A stretch of 10,174 nucleotides of DNA from Nephromyces sp. MM_2019 (taxonomy: Eukaryota > Apicomplexa > Aconoidasida > Nephromycida). The stretch lies in the NCBI GenBank assembly GCA_015657535.1, contig JADHZB010001646.1, positions 1 to 10,174 of the forward strand. Reading direction: 5' to 3'. The notes under the pieces are model-generated. The model was not told the origin of the DNA. It ran no database searches and saw nothing but the letters and a program-made list of their open reading frames with translations. Shown one piece after another: positions 1 to 7,033 of this stretch; the stretch's first letter is position 1, and the number at the start of each line of letters is the position of its first letter. Both the position numbers and the translations under genes were made by a program.

Positions 1-157
1 CCCCCATACATACCCCCCACCAACCCCACATAGAAAACCTCCAACACCTCCCTATGCACAGCCCCCACACCCACCCTCTTACTTAACGGCGTTTTCCCTC
101 CTGAAATGTTCTACGGCTGAAACCCCCCCCTGAAGATATCTTTGCTTATACCAGAAG
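1..157. other. C-rich tract upstream of a possible gene start
   Basis: The plus strand is dominated by C runs and CCCCA-type words up to about position 133, then turns AT-richer just before an ATG at 158. No open frame of note is seen. The same arrangement, a C-rich tract followed by an ATG, occurs at 7080-7967, so this may be a 5' flank or promoter region. That role is inferred from position only. Confidence 0.4.
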
Positions 158-502
158 ATGAAAAGCTCATTCAGATATGTGCGCATAGGGGATAACAAGT
201 ATAATAGAGTAACGAGGAAGGGGGGTAGGTGCAATAACGTAGAAGAGGAAAGAGGGTATGGGGGGGGGGGTGGAGGAAGCTTGGCAGCTAATATTGGGCT
301 TCAAGGAAGAGAAACCAGCGCACATGTCTGTGTGCTGTTTGAGGTGGGGGCTCCTGTGTGTTGCTACAGATGAGAACTCCTGTGTGCTATTTCAGGTCGG
401 GAAGCGAACACGCACGGGGGGTTCTCCAGAGGAGGGGGGAGGATTGAGGGGTGTTTCCGGTGGAAGGTGGAGGGTAAAAGCTGTCGAATAGCTTCAACCT
501 GA
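158..502 (+). CDS. Possible two-exon small protein, unknown function
   Basis: I do not recognise this protein. The model is exon 1 at 158-224 (22 codons, opening MKSSFRYVRIGDN and rich in Lys and Arg), a GTAGGT donor at 225, an intron with G10 and TG-rich stretches, an acceptor reading CTATTTCAG at 387-395, and exon 2 at 396-502 ending in TGA. Both splice sites are phase 1, so the frame closes into a basic, Gly- and Arg-rich protein of about 57 residues (segment CFRWKVEGKSCRIAST at the end). A strong donor-like GTAAGTT at 521 lies just past the stop and suggests the true structure may be longer or different. The acceptor is convincing, while the donor is weaker than those of RPS20. An alternative is that both open segments are chance readings of G-rich DNA. 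Confidence 0.27.
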
Positions 503-1164
503 TTTATATCCGGTACAGCAGTAAGTTACATGGGGGTTACAAATCAAAGAGATTATTAAAGGGAGGCGAGATGGGGGGGCTTTACGGGGGGGTGTTACAA
601 ACAGGAGAAAGAACTGGACGCACACACAGAGCATCACGGAATCACACAGAAGAGTATTACACACACACACACACAGAGTATCACACAGACAAACACAGAG
701 TATCACACACAGAGTATCACACACAGAGTATCACACAAAGAGCATCACACAGACACACGCCCACGCGCACACATACACCAACACAAGCACACATAAAACA
801 CGAAGCGCGTTTTGAAGAGAAGAGGGTGACGGGAAGGTGGAAAGCGCAGTGCTAGAGGAAGTGAGCTCGAAGTCTATTCCATCAACAAAGAAAGCCACTG
901 AGAAGAGGATGGAAAAGGTGTGCGCATATTCTCTAATTGAAGAGGGATCTTAATGGAGATTCGCGATGGGTGATGGGATCGTGTGTGTGCGAATTATCCA
1001 CTTTCACCTATTAAGCCGGTGTGTGCGGTTCCTTATACTTGTGTGTGCAGTCTATAGGCCTCACTTTTGAAGCGGGAAATATGTGTGTGTGGGTTGAGAG
1101 GAGCGCATGTGCGTTGAGAGCAGTGTGTATGTACGGGTTGAGAGGGTGTGCTTGCGTGTGATTG
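503..1164. other. Spacer: G-rich, then CA-rich, then TG-rich
   Basis: Holds G runs (for example around 571-596), the 14-bp minisatellite described separately, and a short open frame. From about 814 a plus-strand frame is open to TAA at 951-953 and includes SSKSIPSTKKATEKRMEK, which looks like a lysine-rich protein segment. Its ATG at 909 would give only 14 codons. It could be a terminal exon of an unplaced gene, but no acceptor and donor pair settles this. Confidence 0.3.
625..755. repeat. 14-bp CA-rich minisatellite
   Basis: The unit CAGAGTATCACACA repeats with an exact 14-bp period from 696 (copies at 696, 710, 724 and a variant AAGAGCATCACACA at 738). Looser copies with other spacing lie at 625-695. 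It continues into simple CA DNA. Open frames across it are artefacts of stop-free repeat DNA. Confidence 0.85.
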
Positions 1165-2679
1165 ATGGCTGCTGGGACACTTTGTGTGCGTGTGAATTTG
1201 ACTGAGGTTACGACCTATGTATGCCCTAGGGTGAGTGGTATGCACGAGTACGTTGTGGTATTTAGCTGTGTGCGAAGGGATGACTAGTATGTGTGTGTGT
1301 GAGTACTCAGTCGTGTGAGCTGTGGATACATGTGCGCGTTAGCTGATAATTGTGTGCTACGATTATAACTATTTATTGTGTGTTAACTATAGCCTCTTAA
1401 TGCAAGCCATTGAAAAATGGCTAGCATGCGCCGATCCGGTTGACTCACTCCTGTGTGCGGATAAGAGGTTAAGTGTACTGTTTAAGAACTGGTGTGTCTC
1501 TGTATATACATGTGTGTGTGAGCTTCGTTGTGTGGGTGTTGCTTTGTGTGTGTGCGCAATCCTCATTGCGCAGCTGCACCTCTTCAGTGCATGTGCATGA
1601 AGTTGTAGAAATTATAAGTCCGGTAGCTGCTAGTCACACCACTAGCTCCAGTAGACTTGAAGAGTCCAAAAATATACTAAAAGTTTGTGTCTAGCAGTCT
1701 GCTTACCTCGAAGATTGCAGTGTACCTTGTTTGCACACACACCAGTTAATGTGCAGTGTATGGTGCGCATACTCCCAGAGCGTGCTTGTGGCGTGTATGC
1801 TTCCGATGTGTGTATACGCCTGCTGTGTGCTTGCTCCCGATACATGTGTGTGCGGCGAGTATGTCCAGAGTGTGTTTGTGTGGTGCGTATGCCTCGAGTG
1901 TAGTCTGTTTACGTCGTATTTATGTCCCATGTGTGTGTGTGTGTGTGTGGTGTGCAATTTTGCAATATATGCGCGTATGGTGTGTATATCCCAAGTTTGT
2001 GTGTGCGCAGTGCATATGTCCCAAAAATATGGGTGCTGTGCATGCTTCGAGCGTCTGTGTATGGCTTGCAGGCTACGTTTGTGTATGCTACGAGAGACTT
2101 CCGATTGTGTGCGCGCCAAATGCACTCTTCTAGTGTGCGCGGCGCTTGCCCCGCACACGGGTCGCTCACGCTCATCGTGCCAATGTAGCGTCTCCCCTTG
2201 AAACCCATGTATGTGTAGCACCCAGTGAATCGCAATCCTATCTGAATATGCTGTAAGTTAGATTTTGGCGCTACGAAGTAATAGCAATAGTACTTTACAC
2301 TAGATGCTTCCTGGAAGCCGACTGCCTTCATGCCTTTGTTAGTGTGTGCCGCTGTTTACTTGTTATAGACTCACGGAAGGTGCTTATGCTCCTCCTCACG
2401 ATGGAAGTAAGGTGCAGATGATGATATCAAACTAAAGGACCATCAAGCAGTGCACCTGCACATGTGTGTGCGTGGTGGGGGGGCGTGCATGTCTATGCGA
2501 GTGTGTGGGTGTGTGTGGGTACGTGCTTTTCTGCATGTGTGAGTCCATGGGTGTGTGCATGTGAGTGCGTGTGCCTGCGTGCATGTGAATTCTGTTCTGT
2601 AATCTAAGCTTGCCTGCCTTCCTATACACCACGTGAAACAAGAGCTAGTATTAATATCACACACAGCTCCATACTGTAG
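1165..2679 (+). CDS. Probable multi-exon gene, unknown function
   Basis: I do not recognise the product. Candidate first exon 1165-1230 starts ATG GCT GCT (MAAGTLCVRVNLTEV) and ends at a GTGAGT donor in phase 0. Exon 2134-2252 follows the acceptor CTCTTCTAG, starts in phase 0, contains VAPSESQSYLNM, and ends at a consensus GTAAGTT donor in phase 2. Exon 2369-2406 follows TTGTTATAG, reads LTEGAYAPPHDG and ends at GTAAGG in phase 1. Exon 2609-2679 follows CTGTAATCTAAG, reads through YTPRETRASINI and ends in TAG. All phases agree, giving about 97 residues. The intervening DNA is TG-rich, as in RPS20 introns read in sense. Extra exons may lie at 1395-1490 (QAIEKWLACADPVDSLL) and about 1570-1694 (HEVVEIISPVAASH), but I could not join them cleanly. 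The last acceptor (AAG) and the first exon are the least certain parts; 2134-2406 is the best supported. Confidence 0.45.
1231..2133 (+). other. TG-rich stretch, inferred intronic, with two possible exons
   Basis: Over 900 bases are dominated by TG dinucleotides on the plus strand, with a pure TG run near 1929-1949. Long open frames on both strands here (VCVCV on plus, HTHTH on minus) come from the repeat. Two islands of ordinary composition, about 1395-1490 and 1600-1694, carry coding-like plus frames. The second ends in a TAG at 1692-1694 and contains a small inverted repeat, GCTAGT and ACTAGC, at 1629-1646. Confidence 0.5.
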
Positions 2680-2696
2680 ACAACTGCTGAGCTTAC

Positions 2697-2787
2697 AAAA
2701 CAGAGAGTATAACCTTTGCAAACCATCAAAGGCTATCTGCCTCTGAGAATCCCATACACAACATTTGCTTTGGTACGCACAATACAC
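2697..2787 (-). CDS. Possible single exon on the minus strand
   Basis: A 91-base segment on the minus strand lies between an acceptor reading GATTTACAG and a donor reading GTAAGC. It starts in phase 0 and ends in phase 1, with 30 open codons (CCVWDSQRQIAFDGLQRLYS inside). Base composition is ordinary, unlike the CA-rich flanks, and the frame stays open well beyond both edges (2443-2889). I could not find partner exons: downstream acceptors in the matching phase either make a stop or run into repeat. It lies directly against the proposed last exon of the plus-strand gene ending at 2679, so the two models compete at this border. Function unknown. Confidence 0.25.
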
Positions 2788-2820
2788 CTGTAAATCAGCT
2801 ATACATGCCATCAGCACATA

Positions 2821-2889
2821 CACCATAAGGATAAGCTGCCAATGCCACCCACGCACACACCATAAGCATAAGCTGCCAACGCCACCCAC
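2821..2889. repeat. Tandem duplication, 37-bp period
   Basis: A 32-base segment starting CACCATAAGGATAAGCTGCC at 2821 recurs at 2858 with two substitutions, separated by 5 bases. It lies in CA-biased DNA between the minus-strand exon candidate and RPS20. Confidence 0.85.
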
Positions 2890-3202
2890 AACATATCATA
2901 CACACCAAGCGCACGTCACGTAAAATAAGCACACAAAATGTACCAAACATACACAGCCACACACGCCCTTGATCATGACTACTGGTAGTCCCAAGAATTA
3001 GAATACTAAGTTCTCCATCTGTGTGTGTGCGTGTATCATCTACCAAGCGATAACTATACACACTCAGTTATATCAAACAAGAGACCAGGTACTCCTAAAA
3101 CGACAAGATCTTATTATCTCAGAGAGCTATAGGGATGCTACACATACACCTACACTTTAAGCCTAACAACACAACCACACACACACACACAAGATACACA
3201 CA
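2890..3202. other. 3' flank of RPS20, no gene seen
   Basis: CA-biased sequence downstream of the RPS20 stop codon, including a pure CA run near 3176-3191. I see no exon supported by splice signals and no obvious AATAAA-type polyadenylation signal on the minus strand close to the stop. Confidence 0.5.
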
Positions 3203-4278
3203 CTAATTCATTGACACTTCGACCTCTACACCAGTAGGGATGTTAAGAGCGATTAGATCTCTGATCACATCCTGGGGGCAAGAGACATCCATTATTCTCT
3301 TGTAGATCCTCAACTCAAAGCGATCCCATGTGTTTGTACCTGAAAGTATGAAACAGTGAATGTACATACACTGAATAGATGCTCTCAAAGAGTAGCTCCT
3401 CTAGTTACATACAGAAGCAGAATCTCACAGGCACACAGGCACACAGGCACACACATGTACACACACAGACAAACACACACCACCCAAGTGATGCAGTCTT
3501 ACCTTCTCCACAAGGTGACTTTCTGGTAGTGATCCTCAAGGTCTTTACAGGGAGTCTAACAGGCCCCTTCAAGCCCAGGTCCATGTCTACAGTGCTTCTT
3601 ATCAACTCGGAGCAGACTGCATACCCAAGTAAGAAATTAGGATGAAAACTAACAAAGGCGAGCATTGGCAAAGATTTTCTAGCCTAAATAAGATGAGAAA
3701 TCACACACCCAGCTATCTCAAACAATCTGACACATTCACACATACCATTCTACAACCTTATGCCACACACACGGAGATATATATCGCCATACCCTCCAAT
3801 AAGCATGTAAATCAATGTGTATACACCTTGCCATATATACAAAAAATGAGATAGTAAGTCCGAGCTAAAAGGATAACACGGAGTATTATATGATCCCATA
3901 CACAGGCCAATCATTCTACGGAAATCCCTCCAAGCTAAACATAACACGAACACACACATCTAAACACATCCCAACTCAAAACCTAAACGCACACAATGCC
4001 CAGTAAATACACACAGCAAAGCCTGAAACATCATGAAGATGCTATCTCAACCAATCACAACACATCATGAAGACACACACACACTAAACACAGCTCACAA
4101 CACACAACTCACTACATACAACTCACAACTCAAAAAACACACAACTCACTACATACAACTCACAACTCACAACACACTTACCATTCTCAACCTTGGATAG
4201 ATCAGTGGATGAGAGAGTGATCCTAAAGTTTCTTGAAGGCTGCTCGCCTTCGGTCAATCCCTTTGCTATCTTGCTCAT
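3203..4278 (-). CDS. RPS20: 40S ribosomal protein S20 (uS10), three exons
   Basis: Encodes uS10, a protein of the head of the small ribosomal subunit. Exon 1 is 4278-4182 (ATG, 32 codons plus 1 base), intron 1 is 4181-3617 (565 bases, GTAAGTG to TATGCAG), exon 2 is 3616-3503, intron 2 is 3502-3340 (163 bases, GTAAGAC to CTTTCAG), and exon 3 is 3339-3203 ending in TAG. Both introns are phase 1 and the joined frame gives 115 residues; human RPS20 has 119. Family landmarks in order: [15 protein letters not shown] (residues 18-32), [42 protein letters not shown] and the C-terminal GVEVEV. These match the eukaryotic uS10 pattern closely. Intron 1 holds long CA repeats (TG in sense) and a 37-bp duplication. 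The N-terminal tail is shorter than in animals but keeps lysines at positions 3 and 6. No frame damage is visible, so the gene looks functional. Confidence 0.97.
3428..3480. repeat. Short CA-rich repeats in RPS20 intron 2
   Basis: The 8-base unit AGGCACAC occurs three times in tandem from about 3429, followed by CA dinucleotide DNA. It sits close to the donor end of RPS20 intron 2. Read on the gene's sense strand it is TG-rich. Confidence 0.75.
4101..4169. repeat. Perfect duplication, 37-bp period, in RPS20 intron 1
   Basis: A 32-base segment beginning CACACAACTCACTACATACA at 4101 recurs unchanged at 4138, with 5 bases between copies. Inside it, the word CAACTCA recurs. It lies near the donor end of RPS20 intron 1. 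Confidence 0.9.
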
Positions 4279-4635
4279 CTTCACGCTTCAAAATTACAAC
4301 TTCTCGCAACACACTGAAATGACATATAGAAGGCTGAAGGATGAATTCTCCCACTGGCTGTGTGTGCGGTATGAAGTCCGCATCATAAATGGTGATGTTT
4401 TTGTGTGTTAACTATTCCGAACAACATACACTACAGCACACGCCCGTTAAAACAAGACCGTATACACGCACAAAGAAACGCTACAACGCTCGAATTCATT
4501 GATGTGCACACACACATAAATGAGAACTCTTGACTATAGACAAACATGAGAAAATTTGTGCCACACGCTCACAAGTGAGATAACATGCCTACACACAAAC
4601 ATGGCATATCACGCTTACACACAAACATCACAATC

Positions 4636-4766
4636 AAACTACAAGCACAAACATACACCTCACACCATTACACCGACATACACACATCACACACACACAA
4701 GCACACGGATATCGCACACCACACACGCACACCAACACACTTAAACTACAAGCACAAACATACACC
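4636..4766. repeat. 24-bp direct repeat, 107 bp apart
   Basis: The word AAACTACAAGCACAAACATA and its next four bases occur identically at 4636-4659 and 4743-4766. The DNA between is CA-rich with many ACACAC words, suggesting duplication of a larger unit that has since diverged. Confidence 0.85.
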
Positions 4767-4836
4767 ACGCATAGACCAATACACCCGCATACACCACACA
4801 TGATTACACCCACATACACACATGACTACACACACA

Positions 4837-4926
4837 CAAAACACACACAAAACACACACACACACACACAAAACACACACAAAACACACACAAAACACAC
4901 ACAAAACACACACAAAACACACACAA
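4837..4926. repeat. 11-bp minisatellite with a CA microsatellite core
   Basis: The unit AAAACACACAC repeats with an 11-base period, interrupted by an uninterrupted CA stretch at about 4852-4869, and then at least five further copies follow. Open frames here (NTHKTHT on plus, VFCVCVVC-like on minus) are repeat artefacts. Confidence 0.9.
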
Positions 4927-5071
4927 ATAATCACTGGCAAACCAAGTTCTTCACGTTCACACAACAAAACCCTCAGCAGCTAATAATCTTCTGAAACACC
5001 CAAAAGCAATCATTTTTTCGCACACACAAGAAGATGAAACAAACAAAGAAGATAACTCCCTAACTAAAGGA

Positions 5072-5079
5072 TATAAATA
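5072..5079 (+). promoter_or_regulatory. TATA-like box
   Basis: TATAAATA stands 38-45 bases upstream of the ATG at 5117. The position suits a core promoter element with a short leader for the plus-strand gene. This is inference from sequence and spacing only. Confidence 0.3.
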
Positions 5080-5116
5080 GCCTCTTACTTCTTCATAGAA
5101 TCCTACCTGCTTTCCT

Positions 5117-5843
5117 ATGATTATACTATTCAATCGCTCAAGCGGCAGCCTCATTACAAAGAAAGCAAAAGAGCAGACAAAAACCGCTAAAACTGAGGCA
5201 ATCGACACATCAGAGGAAGATGAAGGGGGGGAGGGAGGTGGCACAGCGAGTTGGGGGATGGGTGGGGGGAAGCATTTTGTCTGTGTGTGTGTATGTTTGG
5301 GTGGTATGATGTTTGGCATGTTCCCTCCGAGCGAAAGCGTTTCATCATATGCGGTGTAGCACTCGTGGGGAGCAAGGATAAGCCGCAGCGCAGAAGCTGG
5401 CAGCCTGGGGGCTTCAGAGCAGGGTACACGTACATTTAGCGTCAGAAGGGGTTGTGGGGTTGGGGGATAGAGACAAGGTATGAGGTGAGCCTAGTGATAC
5501 GTACGTGTGCCGGTGGGTCGCGAATGGAGCGTGGGGGGGCTGAGTGTGTGTGAGTGATTCATTGTGTGTGTGCGAAATATCCCCCATGTGTATATGAGTG
5601 ATTCAAAATGTGTGCGTGGGAGCTTCTCTGTATATGCGGAATATTCCCCGTGTGTAGAATATTCCCATTGTCTTACAGTTTCTGAAAGGTAAATGGAAAG
5701 AAAACTCCCTAACTCAACGGGCAGACTCCTTATTTTGCGAAGATAACGAATACTTTCAACACACAAAAACCTCTTTTTATAGGCTTATACCTTGCGTATT
5801 CGCACAGTTTTATAAGCCAGATACACACACTCTTCCTTCCTAA
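5117..5843 (+). CDS. Probable three-exon gene, unknown function
   Basis: I do not recognise the product. The last exon, 5679-5843, is the strongest part: it follows a clear acceptor CCATTGTCTTACAG, has one open frame of 54 codons with balanced composition (WKENSLTQRADSLFCEDNEY, then FAQFYKPDTHTLPS) and ends in TAA. Before it, a TG-rich intron of 201 bases starts at 5478 with GACAAG and GTATGA; the exon ending there (from about 5389 or 5394) reads KLAAWGLQSRVHVHLASEG and GDRDK, and both sides are phase 0. The first exon begins at ATG 5117 (MIILFNRSSGSLITKKAKEQ, then an acidic TSEEDEG segment) and probably ends near 5237 in phase 1; its donor is poor and this join is the weakest link. The product would be about 125 residues. 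On the minus strand the same last-exon DNA is also open with a GTAAGA donor, but the sense TG bias favours plus. Confidence 0.45.
5224..5270 (+). other. G-quadruplex-capable G-rich segment
   Basis: Five G tracts of three or more (about 5225-5231, 5233-5235, 5253-5257, 5260-5262 and 5264-5269) with short gaps match the usual quadruplex pattern on the plus strand. It overlaps the inferred end of exon 1 and the start of intron 1 of the 5117 gene. Confidence 0.5.
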
Positions 5844-5979
5844 CCAAAGCCTACATTCTACTATAAGTCCCAATGAAGGTAACCTGCTACTAGTCGATTG
5901 TCTAGAATGTGGTGACCCAGCCTATCTCACGCTTGCTAACAGAGGCAGCTGCACGTATGCCATTGTTTGAACACAATAG

Positions 5980-6040
5980 CACACACTAGCTATGCTACCT
6001 AGCTCCAGTGTGTTACCAGACCAAGGTAGAAACTACCGAG
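5980..6040. other. Two adjacent small hairpins
   Basis: ACACACT (from about 5983) pairs with AGTGTGT ending near 6013 around a loop of about 16-17 bases, and shortly after, GGTAG-AAA-CTACC (about 6026-6038) forms a perfect 5-bp stem with a 3-base loop. Confidence 0.5.
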
Positions 6041-6065
6041 CCACTACACACTACACTTTAGACTG

Positions 6066-6103
6066 GCTTTGCATAGCCTTCGACCTGGCTTCGGATGCAA
6101 AGC
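6066..6103. other. Strong hairpin: 9-bp perfect stem with inner stem
   Basis: GCTTTGCAT at 6066-6074 pairs perfectly with ATGCAAAGC at 6095-6103. Directly inside, AGCC at 6075-6078 pairs with GGCT at 6087-6090, leaving an 8-base loop (TTCGACCT) and a 4-base bulge (TCGG) on the 3' side. It is the best structured element in the CTAG-rich island. Function unknown. Confidence 0.7.
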
Positions 6104-6211
6104 AATGACGCTAGATTCAGCCATCGGCTATAGCTAGCTCAAGCTAGTGTCTACACACGTAAGAAGGTATACTAGCCTTGTAACTAGCATATTGGAGTCA
6201 CGTTCACTAAA

Positions 6212-6240
6212 CTAGCTTTTAGCACACAGCAAAAGGCTAG
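6212..6240. other. Hairpin CTAGCTTTT / AAAAGGCTAG
   Basis: The arms at 6212-6220 and 6231-6240 pair over 9 bp with one bulged G, around a 10-base loop. A simpler one, CTAGC-TCAA-GCTAG, lies just upstream at about 6135-6148. Confidence 0.6.
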
Positions 6241-6489
6241 GGTATCTTAACTATGCCTAGAGTTACGGATCTCCCCTAATTGGCATACCTGGCGATCTAT
6301 TATCAGAGAGAAGAGGAGCTAGCCTGTAGCTATCGACAGTTTAACAAAACGACTGAGCAATTTCTGAGCGATTTTAGTGTAGTTTACTCTTAAATGAAAT
6401 GGCATTACGAGTAGGTAGCTCGCTTAACTATGTCAAGTTTGAACTAGCCTAGCTTCGCTGATGTTTGAGTGATTATCTCTACGTTTATA

Positions 6490-7033
6490 ATGGAAATTAG
6501 GCCGTATTGGCAGGTTAAGAAAGGGTATTGAAGCGCTATTTAAGGCCTGAACGCAACTCAACCACGAGTTTAAGGCTTAGGTCAACTTCTAATAGGCTTA
6601 GCTAAGCCTAGAATCCCCTTTTCTTAGCTTATTCCCGGGTTTCTAGTGTGTGTGTGCCTAGCTGCCCAGGAGGGACCCAAGAGTGTGTATATGCGGCCAT
6701 CCGGTATCTGTGTGTCGTGGGGTGTGTGTGTATACGTGCACACGTGCTGTACATACACCAGCAGCAGGCGAAGAGGTTGAATCTACGGAAATACGGGATT
6801 CTGGGTCTTGTATTGTGGGTACATATGTGTGCCATGCATGTGTCGTGTATGTGCTGCGTATGTGCACACTGGGCAAGCCGATGGAATCACTTGGATACCG
6901 AGAGTACGAGATAGCCACCGAGTATTGTTTGTGCCCTAAGAGAGAAGCACGTCACTTTTCCCCCCTTCGGGATTATGAGGTTTTAGCCTACGCTCTATTC
7001 ATCGCCTGTAAAACTCCAATTACATCCTTTTAG
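6490..7033 (+). CDS. Probable small multi-exon gene, unknown function
   Basis: The terminal segment 6878-7033 is clearly coding-like: a plus frame with PMESLGYREYEIATEYCL, KREARHFSPLRDYEVLAYAL and a final KTPITSF before TAG. One phase-consistent model is exon 6490-6513 (ATG, MEIRPYWQ, donor GTTAAG), exon 6768-6818 after AGCAGCAG (AKRLNLRKYGILGLVLW, donor GTACAT), a 59-base TG-rich intron, and the terminal exon, all phase 0, giving 76 residues. A rival model reads 6768-7033 through without the short intron (GEEVESTEIRDSGSCIV, then a Cys- and Val-rich stretch encoded by TG repeat). That read-through joins the same terminal frame, so the terminal exon is secure in both and the upstream structure is not. 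No known domain is recognised. Confidence 0.4.
6593..6610. other. 18-bp perfect palindrome
   Basis: TAGGCTTAGCTAAGCCTA is its own reverse complement. Related words (AAGGCTTAGG at about 6572-6581 and AAGGCCT near 6542) lie just upstream, as if a short motif were repeated. Under the three-exon model it falls in the first intron of the 6490 gene. Confidence 0.85.

Larger units (their letters stand above)
4279..5116. other. Divergent intergenic region between RPS20 and the 5117 gene
   Basis: Two genes point away from each other across 838 bases. Next to RPS20 the sequence is of ordinary composition, with an AT-rich patch just upstream of the start (around 4286-4300). The middle is CA-rich with dispersed and tandem repeats, and the far end becomes ordinary again before a TATA-like site at 5072. 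It presumably holds both promoters. No protein-coding exon is supported inside. Confidence 0.55.
5844..6489. other. CTAG-rich, hairpin-rich noncoding island
   Basis: Unlike its surroundings this stretch lacks TG or CA runs. It is packed with CTAG tetramers (about 18 between 5880 and 6660 by my count, against roughly three expected) and with small inverted repeats. Stops are frequent in all frames. The longest coding-like piece is a plus frame at about 6280-6393 (YYQREEELACSYRQFNKTTE) without an ATG, open for about 37 codons, which chance can explain. No tRNA-like or rRNA-like fold was recognised. Confidence 0.6.

Noticed and set aside
1703..2221. Long minus-strand open frame of 172 codons and overlapping plus-strand frames
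   Set aside because: TG/CA repeats have few stops in any frame, so His-Thr and Val-Cys rich frames stay open without being genes. The start is not supported and the composition is that of the repeat.
1909..2331. Minus-strand frame containing KYYCYYFVAPKSNLQHIQIG
   Set aside because: It looks protein-like, but it covers the plus-strand exon with better splice sites, and I found no minus-strand splice join that keeps this frame.
4101..4169. CRISPR-like spaced repeats
   Set aside because: Only two copies with a 5-base gap, in a eukaryotic intron. There are no spacers of regular size and no cas genes.
5880..6489. tRNA or 5S-like gene in the CTAG-rich island
   Set aside because: No cloverleaf, no GGTTCGA-type B box and no fitting acceptor stem were found by eye on either strand.
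6570..6612. Telomere-like TTAGGC or CTTAGG words
   Set aside because: They occur only a few times, in both orientations, and never in tandem.
5880..6660. MITE or Helitron with terminal repeats
   Set aside because: I looked for terminal inverted repeats, a target-site duplication and a Helitron-type end and could not find a matching pair at the island borders, so I left it as unexplained.
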